Assembly: GCA_030770535.1 (NCBI GenBank)
Contig: JASVEC010000181.1
Span: 1-35,216, forward strand
DNA: 35,216 bases
DNA from: Batkoa obscura
Lineage: Eukaryota; Entomophthoromycota; Entomophthoromycetes; Entomophthorales; Batkoaceae
Direction: 5' to 3'
A model generated the notes under the pieces. That model worked only from the letters and a program-made list of their open reading frames with translations. It was not told the DNA's origin and did not search any database. Positions 1 through 12,878 of the stretch are shown here, piece after piece. The first letter of the stretch is position 1. Each line of letters begins with the position of its first letter. The position numbers and the translations under genes are program-made.

Positions 1-3000
1 TCATTGTAATAAAAAATACCTGTATCTCCATGAATTTTTTACATTTTTTCCAACTAAATCAATTGTTTGTTTTGATTTTCTTGTAGTTTTTTAAGTCCAA
101 GTTGAATAGATTGAATTTGTTGAGATACAGCTGATAATATTTTTTCTTCTAATCTATTGAATTCATCAAAACAACCCCAAGCACCCACTTGACATAATCC
201 AATAAAAATCCTTCCCATGGCTTGGAAATCAAAATTTTCATCGCAACAAAATACTAAAACAAATCTACCTAATTGGACTCCTAATGCTTTAACAGATTCT
301 GTTTTTCCTGTACCTGCTGGTCCAAAAGGAGAACCACCTAATCTAGCTTCTAAAGCTTGCGTTAATGTTAAATAGCAACGATCTGTTAATGGGGTTTGCA
401 CTAATCGATCTGGAATACCTAAATATTCATAGCCATAGTAGAAATTAGCATTGGCCATTTGAATATTTAATCGATGTAATGGCTCTTGTATAGTCGAATT
501 ATAATAGAATCGCATTTGGTATAACCAATTGAAATCTTTATTGTTAATGACTTTGTTTTTGATTAATAATCGAATTACATCCCTTTGATGAACTAATTCA
601 GTAATTAAATGTTCACATTTACGTCGTTGAGTTACTACTAAATCTGTTAAAACAGCATCTGCTAATGTAATCAATCCTCTTTCTACTTTGTTTAATGCTG
701 AATCAAAATGAGTTAAATCTAATTTATCATTTTTTGAAGTAATAAAGCCATCTTCGATTGTTTGAGTCCAAATAGCTTGAGAAGCAAGTACAACTAATTG
801 AGCTGGATATTTATTAATCCATTGCATAAACAACTCATTATTTAAATTATCTGCTAAATAAACTGTAGATAATTCTTTGATAGCATCATCTAATAACAAA
901 GCCAATGAAACTTTCATTTCACTTTCAATCATTGTTAACCAATCATTAATTCTTGGATTTTCTTTTAATATGATTGGTTTTTTAAATAATACTTCTTCTC
1001 CATCTTTTGATGCCATACCAATAATAATACTTGTATCTTCGTTTAATAGTATATTATTAATACCAGCAAACATTTTTTTAAAATGTTTTTGAATTCTCAA
1101 TATATCTTTACTATTTCCAATAATTTCTAATAAATCTTCATCACCTACAAAATAAAATCGTGGGAAAGAAGATCTTTCTTTTTCTAAATACTCACCCAAT
1201 GCCTTTTGAATTTTACTTAATAAATCTTTTAATCTCTCTAATGATTTTTGAATATTTGGTATATTTAATACATCTAAAACAAAAGGAGACTTATACACTT
1301 TCTTCATAGCTGTTAAAAATTCGGCATTAATATTTTGAAATCTTGAAGTTTCCATTGGTAATAAGTGTTTAATATCTGCTGAACCTGAAAATATACCTTC
1401 AAGATAAACCCATTGACGTTGTACATCAATCCAAACATCAAAGAAAAGTACATAAATTCGATTTAATTTATCTTCCCAAGCTGAAGCTTCTTCTTCAAAC
1501 ACTTTATAATAAGGAGACATTTTCATAGCTGTTAATGAATTTAAATTTTCACTACATTTTGTCATCATATCATCCCATCCTTTGATTAATCGACATTTAT
1601 TTTGATAATTTACCAATTCTAATGTATAACTACTCCATGTTTCTTTGACTTGTTTAATAAATTCTTCTAAAGCCATTTCTCCTTGAGCAACTATTATAAT
1701 TTCTCTAGCAATAACTTCATTCTTATCCAAATCCATATCCCAAATATTACCTAAAGTCATTTCTGATAAAAAGAATTTACCTTCACAATCAAGTTGTTTG
1801 AATAATTGTCTCCAGTGACGTTCACGTAAAGCATCCGATTTTAACTCAGTTAATATAGTATTAACTTTTAAATAACTATTTAATAAATCAATTATATAAC
1901 TATAAGCTGGATATTGATGAATTCTGGGTGGTAATTTTCTGGCTTCAGAGACACATTCTTCAATTTGTAATCGAATTTTTCTAGGAACAACAGAAGCCCA
2001 AGTATTATCACGTAACATATAAATAGATTGCCAGATACCAGTTAATGCATTCCATACAGATTTAAGATCACCAAGTTCTTCTAGTACTGGACTTAATCGA
2101 TCATTTAAAGTAACATCTAATTTTAATGCCTTCTTTGCTGAATAAACTTGATCATATTCTTCTTTTAATCGAGTAAGACGACCTTCAAATATATTTAATG
2201 TGTTAATGGCAATATCTGGTTTAATATCTCCTGCTTTAGGTATATCTTTATTCCATTCAGTAATTAAATTAGTAATTTTATCCTCAACAATTTTATCTTG
2301 AGCAATAATTTTCATTTGTAATCCAGCTACTTGTTCTTGAATTGAATTATTTTTACGTGCTAAAATTTCATTAAAGGCACTCCATTCTCCTTCCACTTGA
2401 TCAACATATAACCAATCCGATGGAAATTGATACCTTTGACGTTCCAATGTTTTTTGTCCATGTCTATAAAGTTCAATATCAGCACTCCATTGTTCTACTT
2501 TTAATTTGATATCTTCAACAAAAGTAATAAAAGTAACTACTTCGGAAGTGGCATTAGTATCTAATGAAAACCTTTCTAAACCAGCACGTGCTTTTGATAC
2601 TTGTACATTAAATTCTTTCATTGAATTACCAAGTTTAATACCAAATTCTTTTAAGATTTCCTTTTGCCAAGAATCATATTTGGAATTGACTTTACTTTGA
2701 ACTTGTTCATAATCTACAATAATTGGTCCAAAATTCTTTTCAGTTTCCGAATTATCAAAAGTTGCTCTTGCTTTTTTAATTTCAATTAAAATTTGTTGCC
2801 ATTGAAATAAATCATCCCCAAGTTTAGTATAAACAATCTCTGGTTCTAAATCCCAGAGTGATTGATATTGTAACCAAATTTTAACATAGTCAGAAACTTC
2901 TTTAATTTTACTTTCAATCTTTTCATAAGCTGAAGTTAATGCATCATCATCTAAATCTTTAATAATAGACATATAAGTTAGATCCCTTGGATCTTCAGAT

Positions 3001-6000
3001 TCTTCACCAATATTAAATTCATAACGAGAACTCTGTAGTTTAGGTAAAGAACATACAATTGATATCCAATTGGATAATTGTTTATACCAGTTTTCACGTG
3101 CATCTTCAATAGGTGGATCTAAATGCATAATTTGATCACGAATTAAAATTTCATGAATTAGAGATTGAATATTAGGTTGATATTCTATCTTTTGGTTGGC
3201 TTCTTTATCATTTGCATTAATTGATTTATCTAAATTTCTACGTTTGATTGTTAATAAAGATTTAGATTCTAATGAATTGTTATTATTAGAATCATTAATC
3301 TTCAAAAAAGCATTAGTCCAAGCACGTAATGCTTTTTGTAATCGGATCAACAAAACGTCTTTAACTTGAGTATCTAAATACTCTACCCATTGATCTAAAT
3401 TACTATAGGATTCAAAATTTAATTGGTCAATTATTTTTTGAATTAATTTTAAATTAGATAACAAATCTTCATGAGTAAATGGACAGCTTTGTAACGAATT
3501 GAGAATCTCTTTAATTTCATTATCAATTTTTAAAACTGCATCCATTTTAGTTTGAAAAGTAAATATTAAACTAGAAAAATCTTGAATAAAATCATTATGG
3601 CGTGTTTCTGAGTGAGCAAATTCACCACCTGAGAATACAATGCGATTGTCATATTGATTAACTAAATAATCCCAACGTAAAGCTATACCTTGTGTAATTA
3701 AATCTTGTACTTCTTTATAATAAGAAGCAACAAGCATAGATACTTCTGGATGACTCTCATATTTATCAACTACTTGTGTATAAGTTCTTACGGATTCAAT
3801 TAAACTAATGGCAAATGGATAGATACGTTTCACATCACTAGCTAAATTACGAATAGTATAAGGTACTTTAAAACCAAGCCATAATAAATTACGACATTCT
3901 TTAAATAAAGTAATAATTTGGTTATCAAAGTTAATAGCAAGAGAATACGAATTGTTTTGAGCACGATTTCGAATAACAGAAAAGATGTTACCAGAAATTT
4001 TATGATTTCTTGATGCTATTTCATCTTGCCACATTTCAAAGATTTGTCTTGTATTTAATTTCTTTTTAAAACTAGAACTTTCTGATTCTAACTTTTGACC
4101 ATCTGCATACATCTCCCATCCTTTCCCTAACACATCCTCTACTCTCTTCATATACATAGATAATTGACGATCGATTTGTTTGACCCAAATAATAGTACCT
4201 GAAATGGGTGGAATATCACGTAATTGACTCATGTGATGGGCTTGAGAATTTCTATATTGAACTTTAAATTTCTCATGTAAAGCTTGGATATCTTTTTTAA
4301 CACTTTCAATTAATTGAGTTTGATATTCTTGAATAGCACCACGAATTTTGGGACGTACAAATAAAGCATTAAATTTTGAAAACACTCGAAACATTTCATT
4401 AGCATTTTTAGCAGCACCAAGTAAATTACGTAATTTAATAATGATTTGATTTTCAACTCGAGATATCTTTTCATTATAATTGGTTTCAGCAACAACCCAA
4501 ACTTCAGTTCCTTCGGGCGTAATATCTAATATATCGATATGTTTGATATTTTCATAAGCTAATCTTACCTCCTCAACCGCATTTAAATCACTTACAGTGA
4601 CATTATCAGCTTCATTAGATCCCTTTCTATTTTGAGATGGTCTTGCCATTACCTTATCAATAGTAGATTGAAGTTGATCGTGTTGTTTTCTAAATAATTG
4701 AATAAATGATAATCTTTCTTGAAGTTTTTGATGAGCTGGTTCTAATTTAAAATAGAAAAACTTTTCACCACGTTTTCTAGTAAGATCTCTAGCTAAGGTT
4801 GAATATTCTCTGGCTAAATCTTCCCAATTGGAAAATAAGCGTTCAACACTACGCATAATTGAATCGAATTCATGGTAATCAATATACATCAACCGACGTG
4901 TATTTAAAATTTTGGTTAATTGTTGAGTTAAATCTCTGGAGATAGCTTCCATAAAGGCAATCGAACGACGAATGGGATAAGACGAATTTCTCAATTTTTT
5001 ATGTAAATGAGAATGTACTTGAACAAAAGCATCTGTTAAACGATCTACATCTGGAGCTGATAAAAGATCACTAATAGGAAAATCTTTCATAATGGTATTA
5101 TACTTCAATACAGTTTCTAAAGCTTCTTGAAGTCCAGTATCAGCATGGAAACTAACAGTAGCATGGAAACGTTTAGCATGTTTAAGAATTTCCAAGGTAA
5201 GAATGATAGCATCGCTTCTAAGCTCCACATCAATACGATCTAAAGCTCTTTCCATACTTAGCCAAAAATTAATTTCTTGAAGTGCGGAACCAGTCGAAGG
5301 GTCTCTAGTAAGTTTGGTGACTTTTTGAATTTCTTTAATCCAACGATTGACATCGGCTTGAAGTGCATTTAAAAATGAGGAATCTTGAAGTAGTTTACCA
5401 TCAATAGTATCTACAGTAACTCTTTGACCTTTATTCAAATTTTCTTCAACTGCTTTTTGAATCACTGGATGAATCACTAAAGTTATATCGGGTATCTCAA
5501 CATTTTGTTGAAGATGTAATAAAGAAAGTTCAAGTTCGGCAATTTTTTTCTTGGCTGCTGGTACTCCCATAGTTGAGCTTTCATCCCTTTTATTAGCTTG
5601 AATATCTGTTGAAGTTCCTAACTTAGCATTTGTAAATGCATTGAAATAAGGACTGACTGCATGATGAATATAAGCATGAAGTGCTTCATAAGGTGAAATA
5701 GAGTCGGAATTTGGGCCAGGTAAATTAATAAATTGAATCTGGTTTTGAAGTGGTTTAGTTTGGTCTAATACAGATACCCTTTTAATTAAAGCAATACAAG
5801 CAACTATACCAGTACGATATTCCACTTCAAGTTTAAGGGAATATAAAAAGCCAGAGGTTTCATCTAATTAAGATTGTAAGTATTTTTGTTTAAAAGAATA
5901 AAAAATAAAGAGCAAAAAGTACCTGAAGCGTCTAAACCTAATTTTTCTTTCAATATATACATTACTGAAGTTTGAGGGTCCGTTGAAAACTTCAAACAAT

Positions 6001-6190
6001 TTTCAATAGTTTCTGGAAACTCTAATAGAGAAGTTTCAATATCCGCTTGTTTTGAGTCTAAAGTTAATGGCAGTAATTGACAGATAAAATCAATTAAAAT
6101 TTGACAATCATAATTATTAAGATCTACTACCACTTCACTTGAAATCGGACTCCCTATATCAATAGGTGATTTGGTACTCTCTTCTTCCAT
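1..6190 (-). CDS. DYN1: Cytoplasmic dynein heavy chain, N-terminal part, running off the left edge
   Basis: This is the motor subunit of cytoplasmic dynein, which carries cargo to microtubule minus ends. Exon 1 is 5923-6190 (ATG at 6190, acidic start MEEESTKSP). A 59-base intron occupies 5864-5922 (phase 1, GT-AG, restoring codon GAT), and exon 2 runs from 5863 to the left edge. About 2,025 residues are visible: tail and dimerisation region, then the linker (WINKYPAQLVVLASQAIW), then AAA1 with Walker A GPAGTGKT near base 310 and Walker B CFDEFN near base 165. Walker A near residue 1935 fits cytoplasmic dynein 1 (about 1,900 in animals). The internal GTG at 5825 is not the start, because exon 1 joins in frame to DETSGFLYSLKLEVEYRTG. 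Below about base 65 the reading frame changes three times, although the expected residues IDLVGKNVK, IHGDTG and IFIT(M) can still be read in successive frames. This looks like sequence error at the edge or recent decay. AAA2-AAA6 and the stalk are outside the window. Confidence 0.95.
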
Positions 6191-6342
6191 GTTTTTTTTC
6201 TGTATTTAAAAAGTTTTTTGTTGGAAAAAGTTTATATGATTTTTTTGGAAAAAAAGTAGTTGTAAAATTTGTCCGATAAAAATTTTACAATTTACTACGC
6301 GTCACTGAGAGTGGTAATTGGAGTTTTCTTAACCAATTAAAA
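6191..6342 (-). promoter_or_regulatory. Dynein 5' region with a hairpin and an ACGCGT site
   Basis: This is the upstream region of the dynein gene. It holds an 11-base perfect inverted repeat (6260-6270 with 6280-6290, 9-base loop) and one ACGCGT hexamer at 6297-6302, unusual in such AT-rich DNA. In ascomycete yeasts ACGCGT is the MluI cell-cycle box; a regulatory role here is inference. Confidence 0.3.
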
Positions 6343-7980
6343 TTGTACATGGTTTCCAGGGTTGAATTTCCTAATTTTAATTCTATATTTTATAAAAATG
6401 AATATTGTATTTTATGCCCTTTAAGCTCTTTCATTTTAGCCTTATATCATTACTATCTAGCCTTTAATTCAGCACTAACTATTTTGATGAGTAAGTTTCT
6501 AACTATTGTAGCTTCGTTAAATGTTTTTATTTTTAGCGTATTTTATAATCTTTGAAAATGCGTCTACTGAATTTTAATACTGAAAAATGGTGGGCATTAA
6601 GCACTATGTTGCTGAAAATTATAGCCATATGAATTTTTCTCTTTCCAAGGTAATATACTTTAGAGTTCTAACTCTAAGATTTACAGATAAAATCACGACT
6701 ATACTTTTTATTTAAGGGCTCAGTTAGTGAATGTTTTAGATCTAAATTACTTCAAAAGTGAACAAAAACTTTTATATAAATTACATAATTACATAAATTT
6801 TATGAAAATATTTTTATTTTATTGTTATATATTTTCCATTCAGCATAAAATTTAAAATTGTTACTGGTTAAATATTGAAGAAGCATTTATCTAGATTAAA
6901 ATTTCTCAAAAAAGCAACTACATTCGGTATTCATGTTTAATCAATACTTTTAAATAATTATGCCCAAAAAACAGTTCAACATTGGATTTAAAGTAATTTA
7001 TTGTAACAATATTTTTATATCACTCCTATTGTACTTTTAACATTTAAATGTCCTTTAGCAAAAATAGTATAGTTTTTCTAAATAACAATTTTCAGAATTT
7101 TTTTAATTTATAAATTGATTCATGAGCAAGGTTTATAAAAACATCTAACAAAATATCTAGTTAGCTATATAAGTTATATTAAATTTTTTAAAGTCTGGGC
7201 TTCTATTTTTAGTTTATATTAATTTAATTTGTTTAACAAGTTAGCGAATGTAAAGTATTTTACTATCTACGATTTACACTTGAAGTAGGTTTCCAGTTTT
7301 TTTAAATTTTTGGTTTTAATATAATAAAGTTTACAAACCATTACTAATCAAATTAATTAATTTTATGTTATTATACTAAAAAAACATATTAAACATTGAC
7401 ATAACTAACATGTTTTAGAAATTTCACTATTTTTATAGAAGCTGATTTATTAATATAAATCAGAAAAGTAAATAAAATACAGATATCTTTGTAGAATAGA
7501 CTATAAATATCCTCCAATAGTCTGTTAAAATAGATGTGATTTTAGCTTCTTACTTTATATTGTGTTTGAAGATTGGACATCTAGAAAATACAACAAAATC
7601 AGTCAAAACTCATTTAATAGTGATAGTAAGATTAACCGTTTTATCATACTAATTTGAAATACATTTGTTTATTTTATATATCTAAGATCAAACAATTTAT
7701 AACTATAAACTAATTTCCTACCGGTTAAATTAAACCTAAATGTATAAGATGATCCTATACCGTATATCTATTACTCAAGTCATCTTTTTTGGTAAGCTAT
7801 TACTCGCTATACTTTAATAATAACAAATAGATCAAACTTAGCATACAAACTCGATGGGCATTTTTATCTAAAACTTAAGGTAAGTATTTTATATTCGACT
7901 AAATATTTATTAATATTAAAATCTTAATATTGATAGTGTAAATAAAAAATCTTACTAATATAATGATGTAAATAGAAATA
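6343..7980. other. AT-rich intergenic stretch, no supported gene
   Basis: I see no gene here. The open frame on the plus strand at 6343-6555 (70 residues) has no domain and biased composition, and I treat it as chance. Runs of A/T dominate, and I found no tandem array or terminal inverted repeat. Confidence 0.5.
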
Positions 7981-8762
7981 ATTATTTTGATTTGATTACA
8001 TCCTTGAACTGTGCTCCAAACTTTCTCTCATTGATATATATAAAGTGGAACATGGGTATTAAAAGACATAGAACCAATTAAAATTATGGTAGGGAGCTTA
8101 GCAGAACATCATGATATTGTAACTGCTATTATACATTATAGCTTAAGCCAAAATGATGGGAATAATGGAACTAAGCATCCAAGTCATGCTATAGGTACCT
8201 TAAGTGTCTTCTTCAATGCTACTTCTTAATTGAATCACTTAAATTGATAGGTAATAAAGTCCTTGTAAGTGAGCATTGTATTCATAGACATTAAGTGCCT
8301 TGTTAAAATTAAATATTAATCAAAGTACCAAAGATGATAGTAGTGTTAATTTATTAAAGCAAATTAAAAGAATAACACCAGTTGACGGTATCTTTGATAT
8401 ATAATTATCAGTTAAATAAGATAACTCTTATATTTAAAAAAATATTAAACCAGAATTTGGTAGTAACTTATTATTGAATAATAAACCAAGTGTTTGGAAA
8501 GCGACCTCACTACAATATACCATTGTTTCCAATTCCTTAAAAAAGATTTCATATATCTCTTTACCAGAATAATTGCTAATTGATTCCACTGAAGTTACTC
8601 CCATTGATTCCCAACAAACGCTCGATCCACCAAATATTTGAACGATATTGAGTTGAACCAAGTTGATGCTATTCAAGGTAAATTTGGATAGCGCGATCGA
8701 ATTACTACCTATATTAGAGTACAAGATAGCATTTGTAAATTTATCTTGAATTAAAAGCTTTG
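7981..8762 (+). repeat. Decayed repeat, copy 1 (left of the 6.1-kb block)
   Basis: The first part of this stretch (7985 to about 8230) aligns by eye with 15340 to about 15600 in the same orientation, and the similarity includes translated residues (an HYSLSQ-like patch here, an HYCLIQK-like patch there). A plus frame stays open from about 8047 for roughly 60 residues. The remainder to 8762 has protein-like but heavily broken frames on the plus strand. The element family is not recognisable. I infer an old, multi-copy element with former coding capacity. Confidence 0.4.
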
Positions 8763-8806
8763 ATATCTCATTGTAACCCTGAATACTTTAATTTATACAA
8801 TCAGTC

Positions 8807-9113
8807 GAAACCAGTTCGCATACCTTTTAAAAAAACAAAAAAAATGAAGTGGATAATACAGGTGTTTTTATAGTATTATAATATTATAAAAAACAAATGG
8901 AAGAAATTCAAAGTAATAAAATTCAATAACAAATATCCCTATTTTGTTATATTCAAATTTCATGTTAATTCTATAATAAAAAACTTAAGTATGTTAAAGT
9001 GTCAAATTTATTTTTTCAAACTTTTTTCAAATTTCATTCGACATTTTGATGGCCTTAATATCTACATAATATGTGTAAAATATATAACACTGTCCATAAT
9101 AAAATATTGAATT
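8807..9113 (+). repeat. Left 307-base arm of the perfect inverted repeat
   Basis: It begins GAAACCAGTTCGCATACC and ends in ATAAAATATTGAATT. It is identical to the reverse complement of 14623-14929 at every base. There is no open frame of note. Homopolymers of 7-8 A are shared exactly by both arms. Confidence 0.9.
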
Positions 9114-9301
9114 TTATAATACAAAAAAAACAAACATTACATTATTAAAATTCACTATTGATAGTAATAAACTTAATCAGGGAATACATGAAAATTATTA
9201 CTTTAAAGGGAACAGGAAGGAAAAACCTACAAGTAGCATTATCATCAACTATAGTCTCAGTATATTTCTTGAAAAATATAAAAGTTTTAGATTCAACATA
9301 A

Positions 9302-9400
9302 GGGGATGTGTTTTTGTGTTTAATAATTTTGCTGATAGCTTTTCTACTCAAATAGCACTTAAAAGATGGAAAAAGTAATGAAGCCAAAAAAAACACCCCC
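9302..9400 (-). mobile_element. MITE copy A (99 bases, TSD ATAA)
   Basis: One of five near-identical 95-99-base elements. The ends on the plus strand are GGGGATGTG and CACCCCC, and the flanking duplication is ATAA (9298-9301 and 9401-9404). The core shared with the other copies reads, on the minus strand, CTTCATTACTTTTTCCATC followed by TTTTAAG. It has no coding capacity; the open frame across it at 9145-9402 is a by-product. Confidence 0.8.
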
Positions 9401-9404
9401 ATAA

Positions 9405-10290
9405 GTAAGAATCAACATGATTATTTAGAAATAATTAATAATAATAAAATAATGATATTATAAATTATGATTAAAAATATCAAAAAATCAAAAATAAGCA
9501 AATTAAAATCACTGTATAATATTTACTTAAAAATTTAACTATTTTATTAAAATTTAATAAAAATATTAAATATTAAAATATTTTAAAAGATAAAGCAATA
9601 GTTAGGTTAATAATTTTTGAATAATTAGTAAGTAATTTTAAATATATAGTAAGAAAATCAGATTACATAATATGTGCTTAATATAATCAGAAGAAAATTA
9701 TTCAAAAATAAAATAAATACAGTAATAAAAAACAAAACAAACATAAAAAAATCTTTCAATAAAAAAGAGCTATACAAAATATACAAATTTTATACTAATA
9801 CTTAAAAACATGTTCAATAAAGCTATTAGAAAATCAAATAACAAAAATCAAATAACAAAAATCAAATAGTAACTTTAAATTTTAAACAAAATATAGAGAT
9901 AGAAATAGTACTAGATTTAGTAAATTTAACCCATTATAATAAATAAGCTATATTAGTATTAAATTTTGTTCTATATTCAAAAAATAACAAAATAATAAAC
10001 TTTATTTATTTTAGTCATTTCTTTAAAACATTAAGTTATAATTTAACATCTGTAAAAAATTGCTTAATTAATTTAGTATCTAAAGAATTTTTATTTAAAA
10101 AGTTTATAAAAATTAATATATAGGCAAATACAGGAAACTATTTTAAATCTCGAAAGTTTTTACATTATACATTTAAAAAAACTATAAAACAAATGACAGT
10201 TTAAATATTGATCCTAATTTTTTTATTAAACATTTTAAAAATCTTTTACAATAAAAAAATAGCTTTAAAGCATCAAATAAAATAACAAAT
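9405..10290. other. AT-rich spacer inside the block
   Basis: Extremely AT-rich sequence with many A-runs and no open frame of note. I see no inverted repeat or coding remnant that I can support. It ends at the AAAT duplication of the 2.4-kb transposon (10287-10290). Confidence 0.5.
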
Positions 10291-12707
10291 GGGGTTGTCT
10301 GAATTAGTTTCATTATTTTATCCAATTTTTGAAAAATTTTGTATTTTAAAAACTTCGCTTAAAATTCTATAAAATCACATCTTTTATTAAAACAAAAGTA
10401 CCCAAACACAGTTCTAAATCATTCTATTATAGCTCATACTGTAAGTTAGTTGAATTTCTACTAGATCTTAAATACATGTTCTTATAAAGCTTAATTGAGA
10501 AATATTTATTATCAACTGCTTTATAACCAACATTGTAGATTTATTATCAAATAAATAAACTATTTTAATGTTATAATTACATTATTAATATATTGCCAAG
10601 TTAATAAATAGCTGCATGGGAGGGAATGGTCAGCCCCAAAACTATAATTAACCATCCCTAGATAGTACAAGTAATAATAGTTTTTACATATTATTACAGT
10701 TACTTGTTCTTTGACTATTTATTAACTTAGCTATTAATAACTTAAGTAATCCTAACATTTAACAATCTATTTCTATCATTCAACAAACTACTTACTTGCT
10801 TAGTAAATATCGAAATTTTTAAATTCTCTGTTATCTTTGTAAGGTAAGCTGGGATCGATCTTTTAATTTTTCTGTTTTCTATAGACTCTATAACTTTAAT
10901 TGGGACTATATCGCTTTTTTTTGATGTATCAGATACTGGATAACAATGTAGTTTATTGTTATGTTTAATAAAGTGTAAATACTTCTTAATGCCTTGCATC
11001 TCTATTATTCTTTTTGTATTTTTGTTTCTTTTATACTTTTTAAAAATTATATCTGTTTTCCCATTATTAACAGTCGAGTTATTAATTTTATTATGCTCGC
11101 AAATAAAAGCCTCAAATCTTGAAATTAATTGATCGATATCTTCTATTTTACCTAACACTTCAAAACTACTTTTCCATTTTGAAAGGTTTCCAAAATGTCC
11201 ATCAACTATACTTTTTCCATGATGCTCAGCAAAAAAATTAAGATTGACATTCAAACTACTATTTATTTTATGAATTTCTTTAAACATATAGTGTAGAAAC
11301 TCTTGGAATCTAAAATGATTTCCTGTATCTGCCCATATATTAATTTTTGTAAACTTTTTAAATAGAAGCTCTGTAGAGATTAAATCGATTAAACAATCTC
11401 CTGCATATGCTGAATCATGATTCAATATTTCAGATAAATAATCAAAGTAAACTTTGGCTATTGTTTTATCATCTTTTAAATATAATACACCAAAACCTAA
11501 TACTGATATAGCTTGTTTATTATAATGATCTAGATTTATTGAATCTGGTCTTGTCCCTATTTCCATATTTTGTTTAAAATCTAAAACTATTATACAACTT
11601 TTGTTATTTAATTTTTTGATAGTTTCATTAAATGTGTTTTTTTGAGTATCAACACAGAATTTATGTAATTTGTATAATTTTTCTTCTTCGTTGAAAATTT
11701 CTTTTATCTCTGCTTTGTTTTTTGCTGTATTTATTTTATTTTCAAATAACTTTTTTCTAACTGTATACTGGGTACATATATTACATAGATCCGTTTTTCT
11801 TGCTGGATTTTTGAAATTAGTTGGTATATATTTAAAGAACGTTGACCTAGCTACTGCTTTATCTCTTAGATCATTCTTCTACTTTTATTTAATATATATA
11901 TATTATCTGATGAATATTTACTATCGTTATTTTTTTTATTAAATCTTGATGAAATAGTTGAATCATTTAGTAAATATTGTATGATAGTTTCAATTTGGTC
12001 ATCTTTAATTTTTTTTGTATTTTTAATAATAGGTTTTAATGTTGATATTTTATTATTATTACTTGTTTTTGAATAATCATATTGATTTCTATTTATATTA
12101 AACCCAAAACTCTTACATTCATCAAAAGAATATACTGAAGCTATAGTTGATAATAACGCTACTTGCTGGTTTTTGTTTCCTGTTTCCCTTAAAGCACTAA
12201 TTTTATACATTACTTGATTAAGTTTATTATTATCGATAGTAAACTTTGATAATATATCTTTTCTTTGTTTTGTTTTATTATAAAATTCCATAAACCTTGG
12301 GTTGTTATAAGTAGCTCTTAAAATTGATGTAAATGAATTACAATGTTTATATTGTGTACTCCTCCCTATTGTATTGAAGTTTTCAAAAATTCCATTTCGA
12401 AGTTTAGTTATGAAAGTTTGCATTTTATTTTTATTTCAACAAAAAATAAAGTCAAATAACTGTATTTATATAATTATATAATCATATAGTTATATATTAT
12501 ATATCTGTTAAATATCTAACAGAACTAACATAAAATATATAGTTAGGAAAATTAGCTATTCAAGAAAAGGAAACAATTAAAATAAGTTTTAAATAGAGAC
12601 ATTTAATTTTAGGCTTTTTAGATTTAACCGTTATATTGAACACAAACTTGGAATTTTAAATTTGGATTAATTTCTAAGTAGATTCTGAAACCAATTAGGA
12701 CAGCCCC
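10291..12707 (-). mobile_element. 2.4-kb DNA transposon with TIRs and AAAT target duplication
   Basis: The left end GGGGTTGTCTGAATTAGTTT (10291) matches the inverted right end GGGGCTGTCCTAATTGGTTT (ending 12707), giving terminal inverted repeats of about 21 bases with 17 matches. Both ends are flanked by AAAT (10287-10290 and 12708-12711), a 4-base target duplication. The element encodes one transposase on the minus strand (10742-12423), leaving about 284 bases upstream of it and about 450 bases of noncoding 3' DNA. That 3' portion recurs in inverted, diverged form at 13855-14378. The superfamily is not assigned: the 4-base A/T duplication and GGGG ends are not hallmarks of Tc1-mariner (TA), PIF-Harbinger (3 bases) or hAT and Mutator (8-9 bases). 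Confidence 0.85.
10742..12423 (-). pseudogene. DDE-type transposase of the 2.4-kb transposon, interrupted by one frameshift
   Basis: The N-terminal frame starts at ATG 12423 and encodes 185 residues to 11866. The reading continues in another frame from about 11875 down to the stop at 10742, about 375 more residues, so the intact protein would be about 560 residues. In order the second part shows a C-x2-C pair (DLCNICTQY) with a later KLHKFC, suggesting a zinc site; a first acidic motif in VLDFKQN; a second in INIWADTGNHFRFQEF; and then FFAEHHGKSIVDGHFG, a signature I associate with uncharacterised DDE-like transposases. Which residue is the third catalytic acid is not clear from sequence alone. 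The single frame break near 11866-11885 is the only one I see, so the copy is young or the break is an error. Transposition by cut-and-paste is inferred from the family and the TIR/TSD structure. Confidence 0.75.
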
Positions 12708-12809
12708 AAATGTTAATCAATTAATTTTAAAGGTTGAGATTTTTATTTTTAATGCAAAATATCAATTTGTCAGCCCCATAGCTAACTATAGCATAGTAGT
12801 CACCTAAGC

Positions 12810-12878
12810 TGTTGTGTTCTCATATTAAACCAAAATAAGAGCGTGGGATTGATTGTCTCTGAACTTGAGAACACAACA
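12810..12878. repeat. 69-base miniature inverted repeat
   Basis: A 13-base perfect inverted repeat, TGTTGTGTTCTCA at 12810-12822 and its complement at 12866-12878, bounds a 43-base centre. No flanking duplication is evident. It overlaps the left arm of a larger fold-back structure, and its right-hand counterpart there lacks it, so it may be a small insertion. Confidence 0.5.

Noticed and set aside
6343-6555. 70-residue hydrophobic plus frame near dynein
   Set aside because: No start context, domain or splice support; its hydrophobic look comes from T-rich sequence.
8434-8724. 96-residue minus-strand frame
   Set aside because: The opposite strand reads more like decayed protein, and no domain is visible in either direction.
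9145-9402. 85-residue minus-strand open frame ending in a hydrophobic stretch
   Set aside because: Most of it is MITE copy A; the same frame is not kept open in the other copies.
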